Below are positions 34,638 through 43,631 of a stretch of 64,000 nucleotides of DNA, in pieces. The notes beneath the pieces are model-generated. The model had not been told where the DNA came from. It searched no databases and saw nothing but the letters and a program-made list of their open reading frames with translations. Source of the DNA: an uncultured Chloroflexota bacterium (GTDB lineage: Bacteria; Chloroflexota; Chloroflexia; Thermomicrobiales; UBA6265). The stretch spans positions 110,560 through 174,559 of the forward strand of contig CALGSZ010000096.1 in NCBI GenBank assembly GCA_937901745.1, written 5' to 3'. Each line of letters begins with the position of its first letter. The stretch's first letter is position 1. Position numbers and translations under genes: made by a program.

Positions 34638-35249
34638 TCAATCGTGGTCATCATCGTCTCGGTCGTCATCGTGGTCCTCGCAGGTGGTCAGATAGACCGA
34701 GACCGCGGTGCGGCCCGTGTCCCCTCGCTCCTCGAGAACAGCGATCCCGACCAGATCAGAGTCGTTGCGCTCGCGCAGCCCGACGACCAGGGTACCATCC
34801 ACCACCGGTCCCGCCAGCACGCCGCACGCGACGACGCCCGGTCCATCCTCACCGACCGCGATCGCGTGTTGGGAGGCGAGCAGGTCGTTCAGCGCCATCT
34901 CCACCTCTGACTCTGACGCCCAGGCGATCGAGTCGTCAGGGCCAACCTGGCCGATCTCGGCGCTGCCACGCCATGCGAGCTCCGTCAGGGCTACTTCGGA
35001 GCCAGAAGCCGGGGCCGCACAGGTTCCGGTGTGGATGTGAGCGGGGAAGCTGGCCACCCTGAGGTGATCATCGTCGTGATCGTCGTCGTGATCGTCGTCA
35101 TCGTGGTCATCATCGTGATCCTGGAGATGAGCAGCCAGCACGGGACCAGCAGTAGCCGGCAAGCCGAACGCCACGATAGCGGCCCCGATCAAACTAAGGG
35201 TGAGCATTGACGCGGCGAGCAGGCGGGGCAATGCGACCGGGTGGCTCAT
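34638..35249 (-). CDS. Secreted His/Asp-rich protein with CHRD-like core, 203 aa
   Basis: An N-terminal signal peptide is followed by a His/Asp run of (H)DDD units at about residues 44-62 and a similar run at the C-terminus (CEDHDDDRDDDDHD). Between them is a beta-rich core containing FPAHIHTGTCAAP, a motif shared with the secreted protein at 53622 and like that in copper/zinc or CHRD-type extracellular domains. The charged ends could bind divalent metals. The start ATG at 35249 lies just after GAGGGAGTACC-type sequence. No neighbour clarifies its role. Confidence 0.7.
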   Translation of the reverse strand: MSHPVALPRLLAASMLTLSLIGAAIVAFGLPATAGPVLAAHLQDHDDDHDDDDHDDDHDDDHLRVASFPAHIHTGTCAAPASGSEVALTELAWRGSAEIGQVGPDDSIAWASESEVEMALNDLLASQHAIAVGEDGPGVVACGVLAGPVVDGTLVVGLRERNDSDLVGIAVLEERGDTGRTAVSVYLTTCEDHDDDRDDDDHD

Positions 35250-35357
35250 GGTACTCCCTCCACGCTAAACGGCAGGACCGTCCGCGGTCTCGATTTGCTA
35301 TTGATCCTCACCTTGTCGCGATACACGTCTTGTGCCAGCGCGAGTCGCCTGCACCCG

Positions 35358-36320
35358 CTAACCCCGGTCGAGCTCGGCCAGGACCGGCGCCATTGCCTCG
35401 ATAGATTCAAGCGTGATCGGATCGAGGACCAGCTGGACGTGACTGATGCCGACGGCGGCGAAGGCGCGCAGCTCGGCCGCGATCTCCTCCGGTGTCCCTC
35501 GAAGCGGCACGGGACGCTGGTCGGAGCGATCCACGCTCCAGCGGCCCTCGCCACCGGGCAGCTCGATCAGGACGGCGACTGTTCGCTCCAGCGTTTTCGG
35601 GTCGCGGCCGGCCGCCCGGCAGGCATCGTCCAACCGCGCCATGATCTCGGGCAGGCGCCGCCAATCGTTGCCGTAGTAGGCGTACCAAGCGTTCCAGGCC
35701 TGGACGTGGGGCAGCGTGATGTCGAGCATTCGCTCACCGAGCGAGCCGACCATGAGCGGTGGCCCTTCCGGTCGCGGGCCGCGCGGCAACAAGACACATT
35801 CGCGCGTTTGGTAATAGTTCCCGGCGAAATCGATCTCTCCCTCCCGCAGCAACGTCCGTATGATTGTGAACGCCTCCGCGAAGCGAGAGACACGGTGATC
35901 GAAGGGAAAGCCGTAGGCGCGAAACTCCGGCTCATGCCACCCCGCACCGAGACCGAGGATGAGCCGTCCGCCGCTGATCTCGTCGATCGTGGCCGCCTTT
36001 TTGGCCAGCATCGCCGGGCTATGGAAGAGGGCGCACGCGACCAGCGGGCCGAGCTCGACGCGGCTCGTAACGGCAGCAAGCGCGGCCAGGAGTGACCACG
36101 CCTCCCACGGTCCGCGCGGCGGCTCTTCCAGGCGGCGGTACATGAGGTGGTCGCCTACCCACAGCGAATCGAAGCCGATGTCCTCCGCCAATCGAGCCAT
36201 CGCCAGCAGCTCTGACCAGCGGACGACACGCTCAGCCTCCGGAAGCTGCAATCCGACCTTCAGCGGGCGCCGCCGCGCGGAGGTTTCGCTCGTCGCCTGT
36301 GCCTGGACCATGGTCGCCAT
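35358..36320 (-). CDS. Luciferase-family (LLM) flavin/F420-dependent oxidoreductase
   Basis: 320 residues. The bacterial luciferase-like TIM barrel shows VGLQLPEAERVVRWSELLAMARLAEDIGFDSLWVGDHL-type start (key words LAEDIGFDSLWVGDH), a GGRLILGLGAGWHEPEF motif and an F420/FMN-binding GSLGERMLD segment. Two ATGs (36320 and 36311) are possible starts behind GGAGG. Members reduce or oxidise small molecules with F420 or FMN; the substrate is unknown. Confidence 0.9.
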   Translation of the reverse strand: MATMVQAQATSETSARRRPLKVGLQLPEAERVVRWSELLAMARLAEDIGFDSLWVGDHLMYRRLEEPPRGPWEAWSLLAALAAVTSRVELGPLVACALFHSPAMLAKKAATIDEISGGRLILGLGAGWHEPEFRAYGFPFDHRVSRFAEAFTIIRTLLREGEIDFAGNYYQTRECVLLPRGPRPEGPPLMVGSLGERMLDITLPHVQAWNAWYAYYGNDWRRLPEIMARLDDACRAAGRDPKTLERTVAVLIELPGGEGRWSVDRSDQRPVPLRGTPEEIAAELRAFAAVGISHVQLVLDPITLESIEAMAPVLAELDRG

Positions 36321-36501
36321 CCCTCCTCACTTGGCCGCCGTCGCCGGCCGCGCCAGTCGCCCGACCGGCCCGTCACGCGCTACCATAGGTACCCATGCAG
36401 GATTGCGAACGTTCCCATTGTCGACTGCACCGGTTATTTGTTGCCTTCGGCGGCGGCAAGATGCCGGGCAGATCTTCTCATGAATTGCTCGGAGGCTTGT
36501 G

Positions 36502-37941
36502 ATGAGCGTATCGCGGAGCTGGAAGCCACGACGGCCCTGGCTCCTCCCCTGGCTCGGTCTCATCGGCGCGATGATTTTCGCGAACATTGTGCCGCAGATG
36601 TGGAGCCCGAGCGGCAATGCCTTGGCGCAGGACGAAGCGGGCGTGCCCGTCGCCGTTTATTTCCTGCGCGACGGCTATGTCGCACCCGCCACGCGGGTCG
36701 AGCGGCCGGTCGAGGGCTCGATTTTTGACGCGGCGGTCAACGCGCTGCTAGAAGGCCCACAACCGGATGAGATCGCCTTTGGGCTGACGACGACGATCCG
36801 CGCCGGCACCCAGCTCCGCGGCCCAGTCGAGCTCGACCGCACAACGCGCACGGCCACCGTTGATTTTCTGCGCGGCTTCCGCTCGCAGGATGACACGCTG
36901 CAAGCCAACCGCATGGCCCAGGTCGTCTTCACGCTCACGCAATTTCCAGCCATCTCCGGCGTCGAGTTTCGGGTCAACGGCAAGCCGCTGACAGCGCGCG
37001 ACGCTCGCGGCCGAGAAATTGACGGCCCGGCGACGCGCGACAACTACGAGTCGTTGATCCCGCCGCTCCAAGTGGAGCAGCCCGGGATCTGGGCCTCGGT
37101 GCGCAGCCCGATCCAGGTCAGCGGCACGATGCCCACTGAGTACAACGAGATCGGCTTCCGGCTCTACGCGCGCGACGATCAGGTCCTCATGGAGGGCTCG
37201 ACGGTCTTCCGTCGCAGCCGGAATCCACGCCGGCCGTTTCAGTTTGCCATCCCGTACGAGTCGGAAGAGGCGCAGCGCGGCACGCTCGTCGTCTTTGGCG
37301 TGACCGAAGACGGGGCTGAGCGCGATGCGATCGCCATCCCACTCGATCTCGCGAGCACGGCGCCACCGCCGACGCCCACTCCGACACCGACCGACACACC
37401 GACTCCGAGCCCGACGCCGACGGAGACGCCAACACCAACGGCGACTCCAACCGCGACGGCGACCTTTACACCGACACCGCCGCCGACGGAAACTCCGACC
37501 CCGTCGGCCACGGCGACCCCGTCCGCGACGCCGACTGAGACTCCTGTGCCGACGGCGACACCGTCGCCAGAGCCAACCGGCTCGATCACGTTCCGCGTCT
37601 TCGTCTGCCCGGTCGGCATGACCGCCGAAGATCTCGAGCGGGATCGCTGCCGGCCCGTGACCACGGGCTTCGAGGCGCGCTTGACCGGCCGGCCGCTGGA
37701 GCGCTCGCTTTCGCTCGATGACGCGAACGCCCTGAGCAACCAGCGGTACCGGTGGTCCGATTTGCCCTATGGCCGCTATCGGCTACGCCTGACCGAGCTC
37801 CCGCGCGGCGCGGACACCTACTTCATCGCGGAGAGCGACGTGGTCAACGGCTCCGCCGAGGACGGATACGTCATCACCATCGGCGAAGACGATCCTGACG
37901 TGCAGTTCCGCATCTACGCGCTGCGCGTCCCCGTCGGTTAG
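36502..37941 (+). CDS. Secreted GerMN/Gmad2-domain protein with Pro-Thr linker and SpaA-like tail
   Basis: 479 residues; GGAGG lies six bases before the ATG at 36502. A signal/anchor segment (PWLGLIGAMIFANIVPQM) is followed by a GerMN domain (about 50-165), a Gmad2 immunoglobulin-like domain (about 180-285), a 75-residue Pro/Thr linker built from TPTPT-type units, and a C-terminal Cna-B-like domain containing two cysteines. GerMN and Gmad2 are known from spore-germination and envelope proteins; no other sporulation gene is nearby, so an envelope role is more likely. Confidence 0.85.
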   Translation: MSVSRSWKPRRPWLLPWLGLIGAMIFANIVPQMWSPSGNALAQDEAGVPVAVYFLRDGYVAPATRVERPVEGSIFDAAVNALLEGPQPDEIAFGLTTTIRAGTQLRGPVELDRTTRTATVDFLRGFRSQDDTLQANRMAQVVFTLTQFPAISGVEFRVNGKPLTARDARGREIDGPATRDNYESLIPPLQVEQPGIWASVRSPIQVSGTMPTEYNEIGFRLYARDDQVLMEGSTVFRRSRNPRRPFQFAIPYESEEAQRGTLVVFGVTEDGAERDAIAIPLDLASTAPPPTPTPTPTDTPTPSPTPTETPTPTATPTATATFTPTPPPTETPTPSATATPSATPTETPVPTATPSPEPTGSITFRVFVCPVGMTAEDLERDRCRPVTTGFEARLTGRPLERSLSLDDANALSNQRYRWSDLPYGRYRLRLTELPRGADTYFIAESDVVNGSAEDGYVITIGEDDPDVQFRIYALRVPVG

Positions 37942-37968
37942 CGCGTCGTCCTTGCCGCGAGATTGCGA

Positions 37969-39324
37969 CTAGGCGCGCGGCGGGTCGGCAGGCCCGGACG
38001 GGAGCGAGTACCAGCGTTTGAGCGCCGCGGCCCGCAGTTCTGGCCGCACGTCTGGATGCGCGATCGAGATCAGCAGCTCGGCCCGCCGCCGCAGCGGCAC
38101 GCCTTCGAGATTGACCACGCCGTACTCGGTGGCAACGTACTGCACGTGGCCGCGGGTGGTGACGACGCCCGCGCCCGGCTTGATGGTGGGGACGATACGG
38201 GAGATCGTCCCGCCCTTCGCCGTTGACGGCAGGGCGATGATCGCCTTGCCGCCGGACGAAAGGCGAGCGCCACGCACGAAATCCATCTGCCCGCCAATGC
38301 CGCTGTAGATCCGCTCGCCGATCGAATCCGCGACGACCTGGCCGGTCAAGTCAATCTCGATCGCTGAGTTGATCGAGACCATCCGCTCGATCCGGCGGAT
38401 CTCCCGCGTGTCGTTGACGATGTCCGAAGGATGAAACTCGACGAACGGGTTCGCATCGACGAAGCGAAGCACGCGCTCGCTCCCGAGGACGAACGATGTC
38501 ACGATGCGGCCGCGCCACGTCGTCTTGAACCGGTTCGTGATCACCCCAGCCTCGGCGAGCGTGACGACGCCATCGCCGAACATCTCGGAGTGGACGCCCA
38601 GGTCCTCGCGGTCCTGAAGACAGGCCAGCACGGCGTCCGGGATCGCTCCGATGCCGGTCTGGATCGTTGCCCGGTCGGGGATCAGCGTCGCGACGTGCTC
38701 GCCTATGCGCCGCTCCACCTCGCCGATCGCCGGCGGCTTGACCGTCGGCAAGGGCCGGTCCGTCTCGACCAACGCGGCGAAGCGGCTGACATGGACGGCG
38801 GAATTGCCCATCGTAGTCGGCACTTGTGGGTTGACGAGGCCAATCACGATTCGGGCATGATCAGCCGCGGCGCGAGCGCAGGCGATCGCGGTCCCGAGAC
38901 GGCAATAGCCATGCGCATCCGGCGGTGAGACCTGCAGGAACGCGACATCCAGCCGCAGGACTCCGCTAGCGATCAGGCCCGGCACCTCGGAGAGGAAGAC
39001 CGGCGTGTACTCCGCGCGCCCATCGTTGACCGCCTCCCGCACGTTGGCCCCAACGAAGAGCGCGTTATGCCGGATGTGCCCGGCCAGTTGCGGCGCGACG
39101 TGCGGCGCCGGCCCCTCCAGGTGCAGCGAGATCGTCTCGACGTCGTGCAGCGGCGCGGATAGCGCCCGGCGCGCCAGCGCCTCGAGCAGCTCGATTGGCG
39201 CCATCGCCACTTCGTGGACATAGACTCGATCGCCCGATGAGATGAGCTCTACCGCCTCGTCGGCGCTCATGACCGGCGGCCAGCGCCGTCTATTTTCCTG
39301 TGCCACGATCTCAGCCCCCTTCAT
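37969..39324 (-). CDS. Acetyl-CoA hydrolase/CoA-transferase family protein
   Basis: 451 residues, the normal length of butyryl/4-hydroxybutyrate CoA transferases. The active-site glutamate lies in GVHSEMFGDG, and the CoA-binding GIGGQMDFVRGA motif follows. The enzyme exchanges CoA between acetate and another carboxylic acid, or hydrolyses acetyl-CoA; the substrate cannot be chosen from sequence. Monocistronic and divergent from the copper oxidase. Confidence 0.9.
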   Translation of the reverse strand: MKGAEIVAQENRRRWPPVMSADEAVELISSGDRVYVHEVAMAPIELLEALARRALSAPLHDVETISLHLEGPAPHVAPQLAGHIRHNALFVGANVREAVNDGRAEYTPVFLSEVPGLIASGVLRLDVAFLQVSPPDAHGYCRLGTAIACARAAADHARIVIGLVNPQVPTTMGNSAVHVSRFAALVETDRPLPTVKPPAIGEVERRIGEHVATLIPDRATIQTGIGAIPDAVLACLQDREDLGVHSEMFGDGVVTLAEAGVITNRFKTTWRGRIVTSFVLGSERVLRFVDANPFVEFHPSDIVNDTREIRRIERMVSINSAIEIDLTGQVVADSIGERIYSGIGGQMDFVRGARLSSGGKAIIALPSTAKGGTISRIVPTIKPGAGVVTTRGHVQYVATEYGVVNLEGVPLRRRAELLISIAHPDVRPELRAAALKRWYSLPSGPADPPRA

Positions 39325-39553
39325 CTCGAACCTGCCCCACGTGATTGTGCGTCAAGGCTGGTTCCGCCGTCAGGAGCCAGCCGGGGCACAGGCCAGTTCA
39401 GGCAGCGCTTCCCGTCACTTTGCGAATTTGTAACGGTGCACCCTCCAGAGCCGACGATCCTGCCATGCCGCAAGGAGCACGATAGCGGCGAGGTGTTCGA
39501 TTGGTCGCCCGTTCGCGAAGCGGCGCGGCCAGCCGCAAGAAGAGGAGTTATGA

Positions 39554-40621
39554 ATGGCATCTCCACTGGCTAGCGCGGTCAACCGGCGGCGGCTGCTCGG
39601 TACGCTCGGTCTGGCGGGCGCGGGCGCGATGGTCACCGCCGCGGCCCCCGTCAATGTCCGCGTTGAGACAGGTAAGGCATCGGCGGCCACCGGTGGTCAT
39701 GAGGAGCACTTGGCGGCTTCGGCCAACCAGCACTCCGAGGACATGACCGCGGACGAGATGGACGCGATGCATGAAGCCGGAGTCAAGTCTTTCCCGGCAC
39801 CGACCGAGGGGCTCGGCGGGCAGCCGTTGGAATACGAGATGGACGGCGACGTCAAGGTCTTCAAGCTGACCTGCCAAGTCGTCAATTGGGAGTACGCCCC
39901 TGGCGAGCGGACCGAGGCGTGGACCTATAACGGCGTCGTACCGGGTCCGGAAATTCGCGTCACCGAAGGGGACAAGGTTCGGGTCATCGTGACCAACGAG
40001 CTACCGGAAAGCACCGCGGTCCACTTCCACGGACTGGTTGTACCCAACGCCATGGACGGCGTGCCGTTCATCACGCAGCCGCCCATCAAGCCGGGCGAGA
40101 CCTTCACTTACGAGTTCCAAATCCGCGAGGGGAACGCCGGCTCCCACATGTATCACTCGCACCACAACTCCGCCGTTCAGGTGACGAAGGGCCTGCTCGG
40201 CGCGTTCATCGTCGAGCCGAAGGATCCCTCGACGCGCCCGGCCTACGACGTCGAGTACACGATGATCCTGAACGACGGGCCGATCGGCGGCTACACGCTG
40301 AATGGGAAGAGCTTCCCCGCCACGCAGCCGCTCTACGCGAAGAAGGGACAGCGCGTCCTCGTCCGCTTCATGAACGAGGGCTTGATGATCCACCCGATGC
40401 ACCTGCACGGCATGCCGATGACGGTCATCGCCCAGGACGGTTACTTGCTCCCGCAGCCCTACATGTGCGACACGCTGAACATCGCTCCTGGGCAACGGTG
40501 GGATGCCATCATCGAGGCGACGGAGGTGGGTGCCTGGGCCTTCCACTGCCACGTGCTCACGCACGCGGAGGGCCCGACCGGGATGTTCGGTATGGTGACC
40601 GTGCTCTTCGTCGAAGAATAG
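39554..40621 (+). CDS. Multicopper oxidase, two-cupredoxin-domain type
   Basis: 355 residues; AGAGGAG lies upstream of the ATG. A twin-arginine signal (NRRRLLGTLGLAGAGA) is followed by a His/Glu/Met-rich stretch (GGHEEHLAASANQHSEDM) and two cupredoxin domains. All four copper motifs are present: HFHG, HSHH, HPMHLHG and HCHVLTHAEGPTGM with a type-1 methionine ligand. It is an exported laccase or copper/nitrite reductase-like enzyme. It has its own strong terminator. Confidence 0.9.
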   Translation: MASPLASAVNRRRLLGTLGLAGAGAMVTAAAPVNVRVETGKASAATGGHEEHLAASANQHSEDMTADEMDAMHEAGVKSFPAPTEGLGGQPLEYEMDGDVKVFKLTCQVVNWEYAPGERTEAWTYNGVVPGPEIRVTEGDKVRVIVTNELPESTAVHFHGLVVPNAMDGVPFITQPPIKPGETFTYEFQIREGNAGSHMYHSHHNSAVQVTKGLLGAFIVEPKDPSTRPAYDVEYTMILNDGPIGGYTLNGKSFPATQPLYAKKGQRVLVRFMNEGLMIHPMHLHGMPMTVIAQDGYLLPQPYMCDTLNIAPGQRWDAIIEATEVGAWAFHCHVLTHAEGPTGMFGMVTVLFVEE

Positions 40622-40649
40622 CGCCGCCGCTCCGTTCTTCTCACCCTTC

Positions 40650-40689
40650 CGGAGACGCCTCGGGGGCGACGCCGAGGCGTCTCCGTTTT
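40650..40689 (+). terminator. Rho-independent terminator of the multicopper oxidase gene
   Basis: Perfect 14-bp stem CGGAGACGCCTCGG / CCGAGGCGTCTCCG with an 8-base loop followed by TTTT, about 30 bases past the stop codon. Confidence 0.95.
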
Positions 40690-40801
40690 CGACAACTCTG
40701 GCTGGCTAGATTTGGTCAGCGCCGCCATCGCCGGATCCGCGGGCAAGTGCGATGCTACGACTGCCGAACCCGATCCGCTGGCCACGATGATGGGGAGCAC
40801 G

Positions 40802-41926
40802 ATGTCTGAAAGCGATCGGCGACGACTTCAGGCCAATTTACAAGCAGAGATTGACGGCGCCACGCTTTACCGCGCTCTGTCGGAGATCGAGGAAGAGCCG
40901 GCGCTGGCGACGGTCTACGCCCGCCTCGCCGCCGCCGAGGAGCGGCACGCTGAACTCTGGCGCGAAAAGCTGCGCGAAGGTGGCGTTACCGATCTGCCTC
41001 AGCGCCCGAGTTGGCAGACGCGCGTTCTGATCTGGCTCGCGCGCCGCTTTGGCACCGGCTTCGTCCTGCCGACCATCACCGCCCGCGAGCAGGCCGATGC
41101 CGACCGGTACCGGGGCCAGCCGGAGGCGGAGGCCGCCGGTCTGCCCAGCGACGAGTGGTCGCATGCCCGGCTGTTTCGCGCGATCGGACCGGCGCCGACC
41201 GGGATCGGCGGCGGGATCATTGCGCAGCTCGAAGGACGTCACCGCGCGACCGGGGGGAACGCCCTACGCGCCGCCGTCCTCGGCGCTAATGACGGGCTGG
41301 TCTCGAACGCGAGTCTGGTGATGGGCGTCGCTGGCGCCGACCTTTCGGGGCGCTCCATCCTCATCACCGGGTTGGCCGGGCTCCTGGCCGGCTCGCTCTC
41401 GATGGCGCTCGGCGAATGGCTCTCGGTCCAAAGCGCCCGCGAGCTCTATGAGCATCAGATCCGCATCGAGCGGGAAGAGCTTGCCGCGGTGCCGGAAGAG
41501 GAAGCCGAGGAGCTGGCGCTGATCTACCAGGCGAAGGGACTCCCCGCCGATCGCGCTCGTGAGCTCGCCGACCGCATCATCCAGGATGAGGCAGCCGCGC
41601 TCGATACGATGGCGCGCGAGGAGCTCGGCGTCGACCCGAGCGAGCTTGGAGGTTCGGCCTGGGTAGCGGCGATTGCATCCTTCCTCCTCTTCTCGATTGG
41701 TGCGATCGTTCCGGTGATTCCCTTCTTTTTCGGCAGCGGTCTTTGGGCAGCCGGCGCCAGCATCGCCCTGAGCGTGGCGGCATTGTTTGCTATCGGCGCG
41801 GGGATAACGCTTATCACCGGGCGCGGCGTCCTCTATTCTGGACTTCGCCAAGTCGCGTTTGGCCTAGCCGCGTCGGCCGTCACCTTTGGGATCGGCAGGG
41901 CGATCGGAGCGAACGTTGGAGGATGA
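40802..41926 (+). CDS. Ferritin-like/VIT1 fusion membrane transporter (MbfA type)
   Basis: 374 residues; GGGGAG lies just before the ATG at 40802. An N-terminal ferritin-like helical domain (about 1-140, with EIDGATLYRAL, AAAEERHAELW and WSHARLF metal ligands) is joined to a CCC1/VIT1 transporter domain (VLGANDGLVSNASLVMGVAGA, then five membrane segments). Membrane-bound ferritins of this type export iron or manganese. The next gene begins 4 bases after the stop, so it heads an operon with an acetyltransferase and phosphofructokinase. Confidence 0.92.
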   Translation: MSESDRRRLQANLQAEIDGATLYRALSEIEEEPALATVYARLAAAEERHAELWREKLREGGVTDLPQRPSWQTRVLIWLARRFGTGFVLPTITAREQADADRYRGQPEAEAAGLPSDEWSHARLFRAIGPAPTGIGGGIIAQLEGRHRATGGNALRAAVLGANDGLVSNASLVMGVAGADLSGRSILITGLAGLLAGSLSMALGEWLSVQSARELYEHQIRIEREELAAVPEEEAEELALIYQAKGLPADRARELADRIIQDEAAALDTMAREELGVDPSELGGSAWVAAIASFLLFSIGAIVPVIPFFFGSGLWAAGASIALSVAALFAIGAGITLITGRGVLYSGLRQVAFGLAASAVTFGIGRAIGANVGG

Positions 41927-41930
41927 GCCG

Positions 41931-42494
41931 ATGACCGCCATGACGCAATCCGAAGCGGGAGAACTCACACTCCTCGATGGGACAGTCGTTCACTATCGCG
42001 CGATTCGGCCGGAGGATGCCCCGGCTCTGCAGCGCTTCCATTCCCGGCTGTCCGAGCGATCGATTTATCAGCGATTCTTCGGCGTCATGCCGGTCCTGAG
42101 CGATCAGCTAGCGCACCGCTTCACGCACGTCGACGGATACGACCGCTTCGCGCTCGTGGCGCTCGACCCAACTGATCCAAACGAGCTGATTGGCGTCGCT
42201 CGCTTCGATCGCGAGCCGGGCACCGACCGCGCCGAATACGCGGCGATCGTCGTCGACCAGTGGCAGGGGCGCGGGCTCGGCTTGGCGTTGACGCGGCGGT
42301 TGGTCGACGCGGCGCGTCGCCGGAACGTCCGGCATCTTTACGCGCTGGTCCTCCCAGAGAACGCGCGTATGCTGAACCTACTACGCGATCTCGGATTGCC
42401 GGAGCGTATCAAGCACGTGGATGGAATTGAGCGCGTGGAACTCGACTTGGACGGTGCGGCAGGAACCGCTGCTTCAACGGTGCGAGAGGAGTGA
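41931..42494 (+). CDS. GNAT-family N-acetyltransferase
   Basis: 187 residues from ATG 41931 with GGAGG eight bases upstream, inside the end of the transporter gene. The acetyl-CoA motif A is QWQGRGLGLAL, preceded by AEYAAIVVD and followed by a Leu-rich helix (ENARMLNLLRDLGL). It resembles the GNAT domain attached to acyl-CoA synthetase-like acetyltransferases that modify proteins. Substrate unknown. The next gene starts 3 bases after its stop. Confidence 0.88.
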   Translation: MTAMTQSEAGELTLLDGTVVHYRAIRPEDAPALQRFHSRLSERSIYQRFFGVMPVLSDQLAHRFTHVDGYDRFALVALDPTDPNELIGVARFDREPGTDRAEYAAIVVDQWQGRGLGLALTRRLVDAARRRNVRHLYALVLPENARMLNLLRDLGLPERIKHVDGIERVELDLDGAAGTAASTVREE

Positions 42495-42497
42495 GCG

Positions 42498-43469
42498 ATG
42501 GCAATCAAGCGTTTGGCGGTCCTGACCAGTGGCGGCGATGCGCCCGGCATGAACGCGGCGATTCGAGCGGTCACCCGCAAGGCGTCCGCCGCGGGCGTGG
42601 AAACGATCGGCGTCCGCAACGGCTACCGGGGGCTGATGACCGGAAATTTCCTGCGGCTCGACGATCGGGCGGTCGGCGGCATTCTCTCACGTGGTGGCAC
42701 GATGCTCGGCAGCGCCCGCGCTCCGGAGTTCATCGAGCCGGCCGGCCAAGCCCAGGCGTTGGATGCCCTCCGCGAGCGCCAGATTGACGGCCTGATCGTG
42801 ATCGGCGGCAACGGCTCGCAGAGCGGCGCCCTGGCACTCCATAACGCGGGCTTCCCGACCGTCGGCGTTGCCTCGACGATCGACAACGATCTCAACGGGT
42901 TCGACACGACTATTGGTGTCGATACGGCGCTCAACACGGCGCTCGAAATGATCGACCGCCTGCGCGATACCGCCTCGTCGCATCACCGCGCGTTCGTGGT
43001 CGAAGTGATGGGGCGGAACAGCGGCTATCTCGCGCTGATGACCGGGCTTGCCAGTGGCGCCGAGATCATCCTCACGCCGGAAATCCCATACCCGATTGAG
43101 CGGGTGCCGGACGTGCTCCACGCCGCCTACGCTCGCGGCAAGACGCATTTCATCGTCGTCGCCGCCGAAGGGAGTCCGGTCAAGGCGGCTGAGGTTGTCG
43201 AACGGTTGAACAAGGAGAAGGGCCGATACGAAGCGCGGCTTTCGGTGCTCGGGCACGTGCAGCGCGGCGGCTCGCCGCTGGTGTTCGACCGGCTTCTCGC
43301 CACGCGGTCCGCGGCGGCTGCCGTTGACGCGCTCATTTCGGGTCAAAGCGGCGTCGTCGCGGGGCTCGCGAGAGGGCGGATAAGTCTCGTTCCGACGGCA
43401 GAGGCCATACAGCCGTGTACCAAGGTGCCGCGAGAGATGATCGAGCTCGCGGAAACGCTGGCACGATGA
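42498..43469 (+). CDS. pfkA: 6-phosphofructokinase
   Basis: 323 residues, the normal length of a bacterial-type PFK. Motifs: TSGGDAPGMNAAIR at the N-terminus, IGGNGSQSGA (GGDGS site, with Asp replaced by Asn while the ATP-type Gly is kept), STIDNDLNGFDTTIG with the catalytic Asp, MGRNSGYLAL and HVQRGGSP. It phosphorylates fructose 6-phosphate in glycolysis with ATP most likely as donor. Third gene of a tightly spaced operon after the iron transporter and the acetyltransferase. Confidence 0.95.
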   Translation: MAIKRLAVLTSGGDAPGMNAAIRAVTRKASAAGVETIGVRNGYRGLMTGNFLRLDDRAVGGILSRGGTMLGSARAPEFIEPAGQAQALDALRERQIDGLIVIGGNGSQSGALALHNAGFPTVGVASTIDNDLNGFDTTIGVDTALNTALEMIDRLRDTASSHHRAFVVEVMGRNSGYLALMTGLASGAEIILTPEIPYPIERVPDVLHAAYARGKTHFIVVAAEGSPVKAAEVVERLNKEKGRYEARLSVLGHVQRGGSPLVFDRLLATRSAAAAVDALISGQSGVVAGLARGRISLVPTAEAIQPCTKVPREMIELAETLAR

Positions 43470-43631
43470 CGTGATGGATACCGGTGGGTCGGAGGTCAGC
43501 GGCCGGCTCAGCGGATGGAGGGTCCCGGTGGTTATTTGCACGTACAGGTGCGGGGCACTATGCTTCGAGTTCCGCCACACTGAGCGGACCGCACCACGTT
43601 CTGCCGCCGGACCCCGCAGGAGGGCACGACG

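Noticed and set aside
37380..37580. Tandem-repeat array as a CRISPR-like or mobile element
   Set aside because: The repetition only reflects Pro/Thr linker codons within the GerMN protein.
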